The translations under genes were made by a program, and so were the position numbers. The notes under the pieces were generated by a model. It did not search any database. It was not told the DNA's origin and saw only the letters and a list, made by a program, of their open reading frames with translations. 64,000 nt of DNA from the NCBI RefSeq assembly GCF_030161095.1, contig NZ_BSPP01000005.1:62001-126000 (forward strand), in the 5' to 3' direction. Positions 1 through 8,280 of the stretch are shown here, one piece after another (position 1 is the first letter of the stretch; every line of letters begins with the position of its first letter). The DNA comes from Cypionkella aquatica (GTDB lineage Bacteria > Pseudomonadota > Alphaproteobacteria > Rhodobacterales > Rhodobacteraceae).

Positions 1-2246
1 GGCAAAGGCTTGCCGCGTTGCGGTTGCGGGCTGCGATCCTGCTGCCGTTCCCGCAACTGCTCGCGCGCCTCGCCGCTGACGGATTTCATCGTCAGGCCAA
101 TGCGCTTGCGCGGCACATCCACCTCGACCACACGCACCTTTACCACATCGCCCGCCTTAACCACTTCATGCGGGTCTTTAACGAATTTATCAGCAAGTTG
201 GCTGACATGCACCAGCCCATCCTGATGCACGCCAATATCCACAAACGCGCCAAACGCCGCGACATTGGTGACGGTGCCTTCCAACATCATGCCGGGCTTC
301 AGGTCTTTTATATCCTCAATCCCATCCGCGAAGGTCGCGGTTTTAAAGCTGGGGCGCGGGTCACGCGCGGGTTTTTCCAACTCGGCGAGAATGTCTTTCA
401 CCGTCGGCAAACCGAATTTGGCATCAACAAAGCTGCGCGGGTCAAGCGCCTTCAACGCCGAGGGGTCCGCCATCAACGCCCGAATGTCCCGACCACAAGC
501 AGCAACAATTTTTCGTGCCACATCATAGGCTTCCGGGTGAACCGAGCTTGCATCTAGCGGCTCTTTCCCGCCCGAAATCCGCAAGAATCCCGCCGCTTGT
601 TCAAAGGCTTTCGGCCCAAGACGCGCGACTTTCAGCAACTCGCGCCGGGTGGCAAACGGTCCATTGGCATCGCGGTGGCTGACAATCGCTTCCGCCAGAC
701 CGGGGCCAACCCCCGACACCCGCGCCAGCAGAGGGGCCGAGGCCGTGTTCAGGTCAACCCCCACCGCGTTCACCGCATCTTCCACCACGGCCTCAAGGCT
801 GCGGCCCAGACGGTGCTGATCGACGTCGTGTTGATACTGGCCGACACCAATCGCTTTCGGCTCAATCTTAACCAATTCCGCCAGCGGATCCTGCAGCCGC
901 CGCGCAATCGAAACCGCGCCGCGCAGCGACACATCCATGCCCGGGAACTCTTTCGCCGCCAATTCGCTGGCCGAATAAACCGAAGCCCCAGCTTCGGAGA
1001 CGATCACTTTGACCGGCTTTTCCGCACCCGGCAGCACGGCGAGCAAATCAGCCACCATCTTTTCGGTCTCCCGGCTGGCGGTGCCATTGCCGATTGAGAT
1101 CAGCTTGACGCCGTGCTTGGCGATCAGCTGCGCAATCACCACCTGCGCACCGCGCAGATCGTTTTTCGGCTGGAACGGATAGACGGTATCGGTGCCCAGA
1201 ACCTTGCCCGTCGCATCGACAACCGCAACCTTGACCCCGGTGCGAATCCCCGGATCAAGCCCCATCGTAGCCTTACCCCCTGCCGGAGCGGCCAACAGCA
1301 AGTCTTTCAAATTGCGCGCAAAAACCGCAATCGCTTCTGCTTCGGCCCGCTCGCGCAGCTCTGACATCAGATCCAGCGTCAGCGAGGTTTTCAGCTTGAC
1401 CCGCCACCCCCACGCCGCCGCCTCGCGCAGCCAAGCGTCGCCCAAACCGCGACCCGAGGCGCTGAGTGCCGCCGCACAAGCCCGCTCTGCCGGGCTGTCA
1501 CCCTTTGGCGCATCTGGATCAATGTCCAGATCAACGGTCAAAAAGCCCTCATTCTGCCCGCGCAGCATCGCCAGAACCCGGTGACTTGGCGCGCCGGCCC
1601 AAGCCTCATTATGCGCAAAATAATCAGAAAACTTCGCGCCCTCGGCCTCTTTGCCCGCGACGCCCTTGGCCTGCAAACGCCCAACCTGCTTCATATGGCT
1701 GCGCAAACGGCCCAGCAGGGCGGCATCCTCGGACAGCCCTTCGGCAACAATATCGCGCACGCCTTCCAGCGCGGCTTTCACATCAGGCACCGCTTCGGTC
1801 ACGAAGCCTTTCGCCAGAACCGCAGGGTCCGCCGCCCGATCCGCCAGAATCGCCTCGGCAAGCGGGGCCAGCCCATTTTCCCGCGCAATCATCGCCCTCG
1901 TGCGGCGTTTCGGCTTGTAGGGCAGGTAAATATCTTCCAGCTCGGCCTTGGTCGTGGCCTTCGCAAGTGCCGCCGACAAAACATCGGTCAGCTTTCCCTG
2001 ATCCGAGATCGAGCCCAGAATCGCCGCCCGACGCGCCTCCAGCTCACGCAGATAGACCAGACGTTCGGCCAGATTGCGCAGTTGCGTGTCGTCAAGGCCG
2101 CCAGTGACTTCCTTGCGATAGCGCGCGATGAACGGCACCGTCGCCCCTTCATCCAAAAGCGTGATCGCAGATGTCACCTGACCCGCAGTCGCACCAATTT
2201 CTGCTGCAATAACAAGGGGGATACGGCGGGCGGCTTCGGGTGTCAT
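1..2246 (-). CDS. tex: Tex family transcription accessory / RNA-binding protein (3' end cut by window edge)
   Basis: The gene reads leftwards off the window, so the last residues and stop are missing; about 748 codons are present, against roughly 770 in typical Tex proteins. The N-terminus ([18 protein letters not shown], then [12 protein letters not shown] and a [18 protein letters not shown] stretch) is the classic Tex N-terminal domain. Near the C-terminus (plus positions about 120-300) lies a canonical S1 RNA-binding domain with [21 protein letters not shown] and [11 protein letters not shown]. Between them sit the YqgF/RuvC-like and helix-hairpin-helix regions expected of the family. Tex proteins are cytoplasmic nucleic-acid-binding factors linked to transcription. 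The ATG at 2244-2246 is the only start giving the full conserved N-terminus. Confidence 0.93.
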   Translation of the reverse strand, partial: MTPEAARRIPLVIAAEIGATAGQVTSAITLLDEGATVPFIARYRKEVTGGLDDTQLRNLAERLVYLRELEARRAAILGSISDQGKLTDVLSAALAKATTKAELEDIYLPYKPKRRTRAMIARENGLAPLAEAILADRAADPAVLAKGFVTEAVPDVKAALEGVRDIVAEGLSEDAALLGRLRSHMKQVGRLQAKGVAGKEAEGAKFSDYFAHNEAWAGAPSHRVLAMLRGQNEGFLTVDLDIDPDAPKGDSPAERACAAALSASGRGLGDAWLREAAAWGWRVKLKTSLTLDLMSELRERAEAEAIAVFARNLKDLLLAAPAGGKATMGLDPGIRTGVKVAVVDATGKVLGTDTVYPFQPKNDLRGAQVVIAQLIAKHGVKLISIGNGTASRETEKMVADLLAVLPGAEKPVKVIVSEAGASVYSASELAAKEFPGMDVSLRGAVSIARRLQDPLAELVKIEPKAIGVGQYQHDVDQHRLGRSLEAVVEDAVNAVGVDLNTASAPLLARVSGVGPGLAEAIVSHRDANGPFATRRELLKVARLGPKAFEQAAGFLRISGGKEPLDASSVHPEAYDVARKIVAACGRDIRALMADPSALKALDPRSFVDAKFGLPTVKDILAELEKPARDPRPSFKTATFADGIEDIKDLKPGMMLEGTVTNVAAFGAFVDIGVHQDGLVHVSQLADKFVKDPHEVVKAGDVVKVRVVEVDVPRKRIGLTMKSVSGEAREQLRERQQDRSPQPQRGKPL

Positions 2247-2351
2247 CGGCAATTCCTTCACTTGGAAGGCCGACCATACAGGGGCTGCGCAGCAAGGCCA
2301 AGGCCTGCCAAACAGGGCAAGCGAAGATCAACCAGCGCTGAAAAGAAAGGA

Positions 2352-2428
2352 TGGTACCACGTCCCCGGCTCGAACGGGGGACCCCTAGATCCACAATCTA
2401 GTGCTCTAACCAACTGAGCTAACGCGGC
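2352..2428 (-). tRNA. tRNA-His (GTG anticodon), alphaproteobacterial type lacking G-1
   Basis: A complete cloverleaf can be folded on the minus strand: D-arm TAGCTCAGTTGGTTAGAGCA, anticodon stem CTAGA/TCTAG with loop TTGTGGA (anticodon GTG), and T-arm CCCCG-TTCGAGC-CGGGG. CCA is encoded (plus 2352-2354). The acceptor stem pairs GCCGCGT with ACGTGGT, giving a G1-U72 wobble and discriminator A73. The base just upstream of G1 would be U, so the otherwise near-universal G-1 of tRNA-His is not encoded. This matches the divergent tRNA-His known from a subgroup of alphaproteobacteria, whose HisRS reads the anticodon, A73 and U72 instead. Confidence 0.95.
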
Positions 2429-2529
2429 ACGCAAGCGGGGATTTAGCGCCCCCCTCGCCGGATTGCAAGGGCAGGATTGCCAAAGTTTGCCGCTCTTGTT
2501 ACCCCAAGACAAACTAAAGGAGCAGCAAG

Positions 2530-2745
2530 ATGGGCATCGACAAGCAAAGCGACATCGCAGCGAATATCCAGATCGGCCCGACCGAGATGGGCATGGTGCG
2601 CATTTACATCGAAGCCGATGGCGGCATCGAGCTGCCTTTGGACTTCGACGCCGATGAGGCCGAAGAAATCGCCGAAGAACTGATGGCCGCGGCAGAGGCT
2701 GCGCGTGCGATTGCAGGCGGCGCCAAACCGAAGAAAAAGCGCTGA
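2530..2745 (+). CDS. Small conserved acidic protein (DUF6324-like)
   Basis: 71-residue protein preceded by a good AAAGGAG Shine-Dalgarno at about 2516-2522. It starts MGIDKQSDIAANIQIGPTEMGMVRIYIEADGG, continues with an acidic helix (DADEAEEIAEELMAAAEAAR) and ends in a basic tail (KPKKKR). I believe it belongs to a short family restricted to Rhodobacteraceae (DUF6324), but that is from memory. No membrane segment, signal peptide or catalytic motif is visible. It stands alone between tRNA-His and mmcB, both on the other strand. Function unknown. Confidence 0.8.
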   Translation: MGIDKQSDIAANIQIGPTEMGMVRIYIEADGGIELPLDFDADEAEEIAEELMAAAEAARAIAGGAKPKKKR

Positions 2746-2757
2746 AATCTTGGCAAT

Positions 2758-3216
2758 TTAGATCAGCAACCCCGCCATGACGGGGTCGCGGTAGCCTTGC
2801 AGCCGCGATGCCGCGTGACGGGCGAACTTTTGCAGCATCACTTTACGCCGCGCGGCAGACAACGGCGTATCCGCCCCCATCCGCACAAGCGCCGCATCAT
2901 AGGCGTCGGCGATGATCAGGCCCGAGCCTTCCGGCAGCAGATCGGTCGGGAAATTGCCATCCACCGCCCAAAAAAACCGATCGCACCATTCCAGATAGCC
3001 GCGCCATTTCTGATCCGCCCTGTAATCGGCGCGGCTGGATTTGCACTCGATGATCCAAACCTCGCCCTTCGGCCCCAACGCCATCACATCGACGCGCAGC
3101 CCCGGCGTTGGCACCAATTCCTCAACGCTGACAAAATCGAGTTGCCGCAGTGCCCGACACACCCCGCGCTGCAAACGCTGGCCAGGCAGATTGGGCAAAA
3201 TATCGTCGCTATCCAT
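2758..3216 (-). CDS. mmcB: MmcB family DNA repair protein (DUF1052)
   Basis: 152-residue protein matching MmcB, a PD-(D/E)XK nuclease-like protein described in Caulobacter as part of the SOS/mitomycin-C response. The nuclease-like core is visible: RVDVMALGPKGEVWIIECKSS supplies the D...E-x-K signature at about residues 43-61, followed by a conserved DYRADQKWRGYLEWCDRFFWAV segment. Length fits the family. It is a single gene, convergent with the small gene at 2530. No clear LexA box was identified. The function in repair is known for the family and inferred here. Confidence 0.88.
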   Translation of the reverse strand: MDSDDILPNLPGQRLQRGVCRALRQLDFVSVEELVPTPGLRVDVMALGPKGEVWIIECKSSRADYRADQKWRGYLEWCDRFFWAVDGNFPTDLLPEGSGLIIADAYDAALVRMGADTPLSAARRKVMLQKFARHAASRLQGYRDPVMAGLLI

Positions 3217-3266
3217 TGCGAAAATATGAACGAAACGGAAACATCCCGCAAGCCCCTGCGCGCCCC

Positions 3267-3295
3267 TTGCTATCGCGCCCCCCCACGCCTAGATT
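3267..3295 (+). promoter_or_regulatory. Sigma-70-type promoter of the 6S RNA gene
   Basis: TTGCTA at 3267-3272 and TAGATT at 3290-3295 are separated by exactly 17 bp. A start about 6-7 bp downstream (near 3301) coincides with the 5' base of the 6S RNA closing stem, which supports both calls. Confidence 0.75.
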
Positions 3296-3300
3296 AAGCC

Positions 3301-3465
3301 TTGGCGGGTTCTGCTCTTCGCGTGTATGGCCCTTTTCCAGTGGCCGATAAGCATCTCCGAGGGAGCTGGCTCTGGCAAGATCCTGGTCTTGCTACCTGGC
3401 GACCAACCTGAACACTCAGGCTCTCGGGAAATTCACGCCGTCACGGCCGCTGCGGGCCCGCCACC
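3301..3465 (+). ncRNA. ssrS: 6S RNA
   Basis: About 165 nt with terminal complementarity (GGCGGG at 3303-3308 against CCCGCC at 3457-3462) enclosing a long interrupted hairpin. The 5' half holds a GGCCC...GGCCGATAA block reminiscent of the GGCC...GCCGAUA segment of E. coli 6S RNA, and the 3' half ends GCCGTCACGGCCGCTGCGGG. 6S RNA folds like an open promoter and traps housekeeping RNA polymerase in stationary phase. The position supports the call: in Rhodobacter sphaeroides ssrS is followed immediately on the opposite strand by a gene for a salt-stress-induced membrane protein, as seen here. Confidence 0.85.
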
Positions 3466-3493
3466 TTCACGCAGCACCAAACTTTGGCGCATG

Positions 3494-3523
3494 AAAAAGG
3501 GGACAGCACGCTGTCCCCTTTTC
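3494..3523. terminator. Bidirectional intrinsic terminator between 6S RNA and the DUF481 gene
   Basis: Near-perfect inverted repeat (3495-3507 with 3510-3522) of A4-GGGGACAGC and its complement, giving a GC stem flanked by A and T tracts. It is usable on both strands and ends the plus-strand 6S transcript and the minus-strand DUF481 transcript. Confidence 0.88.
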
Positions 3524-3558
3524 CGCATCTAAAGCCTGAGATCAGCCTAAGGCCCTGA

Positions 3559-4413
3559 TCAGAAGCCGTAAACCAGCGACACGCCCAGCTTGTTGTCTGC
3601 GCGGATCGCGCGGCTGTCGTTATACTCGGTCAGGTAGCTGACGCGGGTGGCGAAAGCATCGGTGATCTTGAAATTCACGCCCAAATCGTTGCCAATCCGC
3701 AAAGCCGTGTCCGATTTCACGATATCGGTGTCCATGCTGGCAAAGACATTGTCGTTGAACTTGTAGAAGAACCGCGACGACACGATGCCGGCAGATTCGG
3801 TGGTCGAATTGTCGTCACCAAACTCAAGATAGCTGATACCGACACCCGCCTGCATCCGCCACGCCACCGTATCGGTGTTCACAATCCGATACCCCGGACC
3901 AAAGCCCAAGAAGGCGTCTTTCGACAGGGCGGTTGCCGGATTATTGTCTTCCGTCGCGACCGAAGCCAAACCATTGGTGTTGATGCGGCCCAGCACAAAG
4001 CCGTAGAATTGGTCGTTGAAGTAGTAGTTGGCGTCATAGACCGCCGACACATCTTCCTTCGACTTCACATTGTCAGCCTCGGAATAGTCAATCACAAAGC
4101 CAAGGGTCTGCACAAAGCGATCCTGCGCGAAGCGCAGACGTGCGCCTGCCGAGAAATCTTGCGATTCATTGTTGCCGGTCTTGCCGCTATAGCCCAGCGA
4201 AGCCGAGCCCGACATGCCTTGACGCGATTCCTGATTGCCAAAGCGCAGCTCATCATTGCCGCGTGCCATGTCGCGGTTGGCCTGGATGGTCAGATCATCA
4301 ATCTGGTCATCCACTGCATTCGTCCCCAGCAGGGTGGTTTGTGCCACGGCGGGCAGAGACCCCACAGCCAATGCGAATGCGGATACTGCCGCGATACGAG
4401 TTACGTTCTTCAT
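3559..4413 (-). CDS. DUF481 / YdiY-like salt-stress-induced outer membrane protein (SspA-like)
   Basis: 284 residues beginning with a signal peptide (MKNVTRIAAVSAFALAVGSLPAVAQ, split AVA-Q). The rest alternates beta-strand-like segments such as SGSASLGYSGKTGNNESQDFSAGARLRF and ends in the aromatic VYGF typical of outer-membrane barrels. DUF481 proteins are annotated as salt-induced outer-membrane proteins; the R. sphaeroides relative next to ssrS is called SspA. An ATG five codons further upstream (4428) exists, but AAAGGA sits correctly only for the ATG at 4411-4413. The gene is convergent with 6S RNA and shares its terminator. Function in osmotic stress is inferred from family and synteny. 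Confidence 0.88.
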   Translation of the reverse strand: MKNVTRIAAVSAFALAVGSLPAVAQTTLLGTNAVDDQIDDLTIQANRDMARGNDELRFGNQESRQGMSGSASLGYSGKTGNNESQDFSAGARLRFAQDRFVQTLGFVIDYSEADNVKSKEDVSAVYDANYYFNDQFYGFVLGRINTNGLASVATEDNNPATALSKDAFLGFGPGYRIVNTDTVAWRMQAGVGISYLEFGDDNSTTESAGIVSSRFFYKFNDNVFASMDTDIVKSDTALRIGNDLGVNFKITDAFATRVSYLTEYNDSRAIRADNKLGVSLVYGF

Positions 4414-4744
4414 GATCCGTCCTTTCAACTACTATCCCATACGCCGAAGGTTTCCGGCGTTGGAGTGCAGATGTTGCATCAGGGGGATAGGTTCAAGGCC
4501 ACAAGGCAAGGTGATGATTTGATAGCATTTTATCGCCTAAACCCTCAGAAAAAGCGGCAGTATTCTGCGCAAGTTGTGTAACAATTCGGGTCTCGCGAAA
4601 CTGTGAGGGAACCGGATCATCACGGCAAAGTAACATGGCTAAACATGCCAAATTCAGTGATTTTTCAGACGCAACACGGTGGCCGCTCCGGCTGATGCCC
4701 TGCAAAACCCCGTAAAATACCGCGTGATCACCCAATCACAGCGC
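4414..4744. other. Intergenic region, no gene seen
   Basis: About 330 bp upstream of the DUF481 gene and downstream of the META-domain gene. Short open frames here lack ribosome binding sites and recognisable products. The part near 4430-4600 is relatively AT-rich and probably carries the DUF481 promoter, but no convincing -35/-10 pair could be fixed. Confidence 0.5.
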
Positions 4745-4785
4745 GCAAAGCGGCGGAATTGCGCCCGCGCGTACCGCCGCTTTGC
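4745..4785 (-). terminator. Strong hairpin ending the riboflavin/nusB transcript
   Basis: Perfect 12-bp stem (4745-4756 with 4774-4785) of GCAAAGCGGCGG and its complement, directly after the stop of the last gene of the minus-strand cluster. There is no T-tract, so it may act as an RNA-stabilising 3' end rather than a classical intrinsic terminator. Confidence 0.55.
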
Positions 4786-4791
4786 ACAGGG

Positions 4792-5160
4792 CTATTTTGC
4801 TGCAGGTGTGAAGATCATCTCATGCCCAGCGCCGCTCAAAACCAGCACAGTGGCGGTTTCGGTGGCCGTCTCGATGCCCTGCAGCGCCTGAAAATACGCG
4901 GCCTCACCCTGCATCTGCAAACACGCCATCCGGGTCGCACCGATCAACCCCATCTGAAAGCGCTCGCCCTCGCGGGTCACTTCGGCAAAATAGCGGTTGC
5001 AGGGCGCTTGGCCCGTCACCCGGCCCGGGTCGGCCAGACTGAGCGTCGCGGTATACGCGACCGCCGTGCCATCGACCGAAGCCAGCACCCATTCGGTGCC
5101 CGCCTGCCCGGTTTGCACACAAGCCGCCAGCATCAACGCCGCCATCCATACAACTTTCAT
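4792..5160 (-). CDS. META (HslJ-like) domain lipoprotein
   Basis: 122 residues. The start MKVVWMAALMLAACVQTGQAG carries a lipoprotein signal with lipobox LAAC, so the mature protein should be lipid-anchored at Cys14. The body fits the META/HslJ domain: TEWVLASVDGTAV, a GQAPCNRYFAEVT motif (conserved NxY after Cys) and a second Cys in ATRMACLQMQGE. E. coli HslJ is linked to heat and novobiocin tolerance; the role here is unknown. The ATG at 5158-5160 has a GGAAAGGA ribosome binding site; longer readings start without one. It lies downstream of nusB and is likely co-transcribed. Confidence 0.82.
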   Translation of the reverse strand: MKVVWMAALMLAACVQTGQAGTEWVLASVDGTAVAYTATLSLADPGRVTGQAPCNRYFAEVTREGERFQMGLIGATRMACLQMQGEAAYFQALQGIETATETATVLVLSGAGHEMIFTPAAK

Positions 5161-5232
5161 CGCATCGTCCTTTCCAACAGATACAGCTTTGACGCGCGCC
5201 AAAGTCCTATCCTTGGAAAGGTTTGCGAAAAT

Positions 5233-5700
5233 CTACGCTGGAAATGCCTCGGGCTTGGCTTCGCGCGCCATATGATCCAGCACCGCGTTGACGAATTTCG
5301 ATTCCTTACCTTCGGGAAAGAACGCTTTGGCGACATCGACATATTCGTTGATCGACACTTTTGGTGGCGTCACCATCTGGGTCAACTCGGCCCCAGCAGC
5401 CCGGAACAAGGCACGGATCACCGGATCAATCCGGTCAATCGGCCATTTTGCGACCAATGCCCGGTCGGTCATCTGGTCGATCATTGCCTGAAAGTTCACC
5501 GCATGATCGACCACGGCGCGGAAGTGATCAACGTCACCCTCGGCCATCTCATCGCCATCATAGACAGCGCCAAAGCGATGCGTTTCAAACTCGCGCCGGA
5601 TCGCTTCCACGGTCTGCCCCGAGGCTTCCATCTGAAACAACGCCTGCACGGCATAAAGCCGAGCGGCCGATTTCATCTGTTTCTTGTCAGGCTTAGTCAT
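5233..5700 (-). CDS. nusB: Transcription antitermination factor NusB
   Basis: 155 residues of all-helical NusB type: RLYAVQALFQMEASG near the N-terminus, then WPIDRIDPVIRALFRAAGAEL and the C-terminal VSINEYVDVAKAFFPEGKESKFVNAVLD signature. NusB binds boxA RNA with S10 (NusE) and promotes antitermination on rRNA operons. The start ATG (5698-5700) overlaps the ribH stop (ATGA), indicating translational coupling. The ribH-nusB pairing is common in bacteria. An upstream-extended reading would begin within ribH and is not needed. Confidence 0.96.
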   Translation of the reverse strand: MTKPDKKQMKSAARLYAVQALFQMEASGQTVEAIRREFETHRFGAVYDGDEMAEGDVDHFRAVVDHAVNFQAMIDQMTDRALVAKWPIDRIDPVIRALFRAAGAELTQMVTPPKVSINEYVDVAKAFFPEGKESKFVNAVLDHMAREAKPEAFPA

Positions 5701-6197
5701 GAACGAAAACCGATCCCCTTGGTGTCGGTCGCCCATTTGCGCGATAAGGCGATCAGGTGCAAGGCCGCAGCAGCCGCACCGCCACCTTTGTTTTGCCCGG
5801 CGACCTCGGCCCGCACCTCGGCTTGGCCGCGATTTTCCACCGTCAGGATGCCATTGCCAATCGCCGCCCCCTGCAAACCCAGCATAGTGATCGCGCGCGA
5901 ACTGTCATTGCACACCGTATCATAATGCGTGGTCTCGCCGCGAATGACACAGCCCAGCGCCACATAGCCATCGAACTGCGCCATCCGTTCAGCCAAAGCA
6001 ATCGCCGACGGCACTTCCAGCGCACCGGGAACTACGATGACCTCGGCAGTAGCCCCACATGCCGCAGCCACCCCCTGCGCGCCCGCCACCAGCTGATCGG
6101 TGATGTCCTTGTAATAGGGCGCCACCACGATCAGCAGCTTGACCGGAGCCTTAAATGTCGGCAGCGGCAGGGTGTAATGGGTTTCACTGGCAGCCAT
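5697..6197 (-). CDS. ribH: 6,7-dimethyl-8-ribityllumazine synthase
   Basis: 166 residues. Lumazine synthase condenses 5-amino-6-ribitylaminouracil with 3,4-dihydroxybutanone 4-phosphate, the penultimate step of riboflavin synthesis. Family marks are clear: VPGALEVPSAI, the FDGYVALGCVIRGETTHYD block with the substrate-binding and catalytic region, and the C-terminal GNGILTVENRGQAEVRA. It follows ribB by 3 bp and overlaps nusB by 4 bp, so it sits mid-operon. Confidence 0.97.
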   Translation of the reverse strand: MAASETHYTLPLPTFKAPVKLLIVVAPYYKDITDQLVAGAQGVAAACGATAEVIVVPGALEVPSAIALAERMAQFDGYVALGCVIRGETTHYDTVCNDSSRAITMLGLQGAAIGNGILTVENRGQAEVRAEVAGQNKGGGAAAAALHLIALSRKWATDTKGIGFRS

Positions 6198-6200
6198 GAT

Positions 6201-7295
6201 TTACTCCGCAATCGCACGGGTGCCGGAAATCGACAGCCCATAAGCCTCTAGCCCCACCACTTTCGGGGCCTTGGAATTGGTGACCAAAGTAATTGCGCTC
6301 AGACCCAAAGCCGACAAGATCTGCGCGCCCAAACCATACAGCCGCAAGGTCTGCGGCGAGGCCTCCCCCGCCTCGATCTTCATCGCCGTGTCACGCAGCA
6401 GCACAATCGCGCCGCGCCCTTCCGCCGCAATCACCCGCATCGCACCTTGCAGATCGCCAACATGGCCATCACCAATCCCCAACACATCCTCCAGCGGGTT
6501 CAAAGTATGCACCCGCGTCAGCACGGGCGCATCCCCGGAAAGATCGCCCTTGGTCAGCACCACATGCTCATCGCCCTGCGTCTCATCCGCGAAAATCCGC
6601 ATCAGCCACTCGCCGCCATGCACCGAATGAACCCGGCGAACCGAGCGTTCCTTGATCAGATTGTCATGCCGCCGCCGATAGGCGATCAGATCCGAGATCG
6701 TGCCGATCTTCAGATTGTGCTTTTGCGCAAAAGCCACCAGATCAGGCAGCCGCGCCATCGTGCCGTCATCCTTCATGATCTCGCAGATCACGCCCGACGG
6801 GTTCAACCCGGCCAGCCGTGAAATATCGGTCGCAGCTTCGGTATGGCCCGCACGCACCAAAACCCCACCATCGCGGGCGCGCAGCGGGAACACATGCCCC
6901 GGCGTCGCCAGATCGGCAGGCCCGGTTTTCGGATCAATCGCCGCCGCAATGGTAATCGCGCGATCCTTCGCCGAAATCCCCGTCTCTACCCCCTCACGCG
7001 CCTCGATTGACACGGTGAACGCCGTCTCATGCCGGCTGGAGTTTTTCGAGGCCATCAGCGGCAGCCCCAAAGCATCAATCCGCGCGCTGGTCAGCGTCAG
7101 ACAAATCAGCCCGCGCCCATGCGTCGCCATGAAATTCACCGCATCCGCCGTGGCCATTTCCGCCGGGATCACCAGATCGCCCTCATTCTCGCGATCCTCG
7201 TGATCAACAAGAATGAACATCCGGCCATTGCGGGCATCTTCGATAATCTCCTCAACCGAGGAAATCGCGTCTGAATATTCGGTGCGTGTGGTCAT
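6201..7295 (-). CDS. ribB: 3,4-dihydroxy-2-butanone-4-phosphate synthase with a degenerate GTP cyclohydrolase II half (RibBX-type)
   Basis: 364 residues in RibBA order. The N-terminal half (about 1-205) is a good DHBP synthase: ILVDHEDRENEGDLVIPAE carries the acidic metal/substrate site, with FMATHGRGLICLTLT, the HVFPLRARDGGVLVRAGHTEAATD block and SGVICEIMKDDG. The C-terminal half keeps the GTP cyclohydrolase II fold (RLYGLGAQILSALGL) but lacks the zinc-binding cysteines; where a true RibA has RVHSECLTGD...CDCG, this reads RVHTLNPLEDVLGIGDGH. The second domain is therefore almost certainly not a cyclohydrolase. GTP cyclohydrolase must be supplied elsewhere. It starts a tight ribB-ribH-nusB run. 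Confidence 0.93.
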   Translation of the reverse strand: MTTRTEYSDAISSVEEIIEDARNGRMFILVDHEDRENEGDLVIPAEMATADAVNFMATHGRGLICLTLTSARIDALGLPLMASKNSSRHETAFTVSIEAREGVETGISAKDRAITIAAAIDPKTGPADLATPGHVFPLRARDGGVLVRAGHTEAATDISRLAGLNPSGVICEIMKDDGTMARLPDLVAFAQKHNLKIGTISDLIAYRRRHDNLIKERSVRRVHSVHGGEWLMRIFADETQGDEHVVLTKGDLSGDAPVLTRVHTLNPLEDVLGIGDGHVGDLQGAMRVIAAEGRGAIVLLRDTAMKIEAGEASPQTLRLYGLGAQILSALGLSAITLVTNSKAPKVVGLEAYGLSISGTRAIAE

Positions 7296-7490
7296 GATTG
7301 GCTTCCTGCAACTCTCAGTTTCGCCATAGCGCTAAAGGGTCGCAAAAGCCAGAGCCAGCCGCAAAAGCCACCAGCCCTGAGCCCGGCGCAGAATCGCTAA
7401 AATTTATCTAAATTTGTGCTTAAGACTGGCAGAAATACTCTGGCGGTCAGGCCTGTCTGGCCTTGTGCCAAATGCCGGCCCCCCTGTGCT

Positions 7491-8087
7491 TCAGCCCCAC
7501 TCGCGCAGCCGCGCGACATAACGCGCCATCGTATCGACCTCTAAATTGACGCGATCGCCCAGCTTGACCTCGCCCCAAGTCGTCACGGCCTGCGTATGCG
7601 GGATGAAATTGATGCCGAAATCGCAGCCTTCCACCTCGTTCACCGTCAGCGAGGTGCCATTCAGCGCAACCGATCCTTTGGGCGCGATAAACTTCGCCAA
7701 GGCTTCCGGCGCGCGAAACGTCACTCGCACCGACTCGCCCTCGGGGGTGATCTTCACCACCTCAGCGACGCCATCTATATGGCCTGACACGATATGCCCG
7801 CCCAATTCGTCGCCCACTTTCAGCGCCCGCTCAAGGTTCAGCCGCTTGCCAACAGCCCAGCCCGCAAGGTTGGTCTTTGACACGGATTCCGCCGAAATCT
7901 GCACGTCAAACCAGTTGCGCGGTGTGGTGCCCAGCGCCACCACCGTCAAGCAAACCCCTTCGCAAGCGATTGACGCGCCAATATCCACCCGCGCCACATC
8001 GTAAACCGTGCCGATCCGCGCCCGCAGATCGCCGCGCTGCTCCAGCTCCAGCACTTCGCCCATATCGGTGACAATTCCGGTAAACAT
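7491..8087 (-). CDS. ribE: Riboflavin synthase, alpha chain
   Basis: 198 residues made of two homologous lumazine-binding barrels. It starts MFTGIVTDMGEVLELEQRGDLRARI; CEGVCLTVVALG (barrel 1) and LNGTSLTVNEVEGCDFGINFIPHT (barrel 2) are the paired ligand-binding motifs, and GGHIVSGHIDGVAEV lies between. It catalyses dismutation of two lumazines to riboflavin. The MFTGIV start at 8085-8087 is invariant in the family; the longer reading upstream is intergenic. It is separated from ribB by 195 bp, where no FMN riboswitch could be recognised, so it may have its own transcript. Confidence 0.96.
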   Translation of the reverse strand: MFTGIVTDMGEVLELEQRGDLRARIGTVYDVARVDIGASIACEGVCLTVVALGTTPRNWFDVQISAESVSKTNLAGWAVGKRLNLERALKVGDELGGHIVSGHIDGVAEVVKITPEGESVRVTFRAPEALAKFIAPKGSVALNGTSLTVNEVEGCDFGINFIPHTQAVTTWGEVKLGDRVNLEVDTMARYVARLREWG

Positions 8088-8280
8088 CGCATGGCCCTTT
8101 CGATTTGCCCTGAAACTACCGCCAGAGCAGCGCCCGTGCAATCGCTCGTGCACTCGCCCAAGCATCACATCTGCAATCGCCTCAAATTCGCCGCGCTTGC
8201 CCAGTATCAAGTTCACAATACCAATACTTTCGCCATATTCTGCGGTCAGTATCGGTGGCACGGGTTTCTACGCGAGTATC

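Noticed and set aside
4493-4735. 80-residue minus-strand reading frame upstream of the DUF481 gene
   Set aside because: No ribosome binding site or recognisable family; composition fits non-coding DNA.
7296-7490. FMN riboswitch before ribB or after ribE
   Set aside because: The RFN consensus blocks could not be found on either strand in this gap or in the region upstream of ribE.
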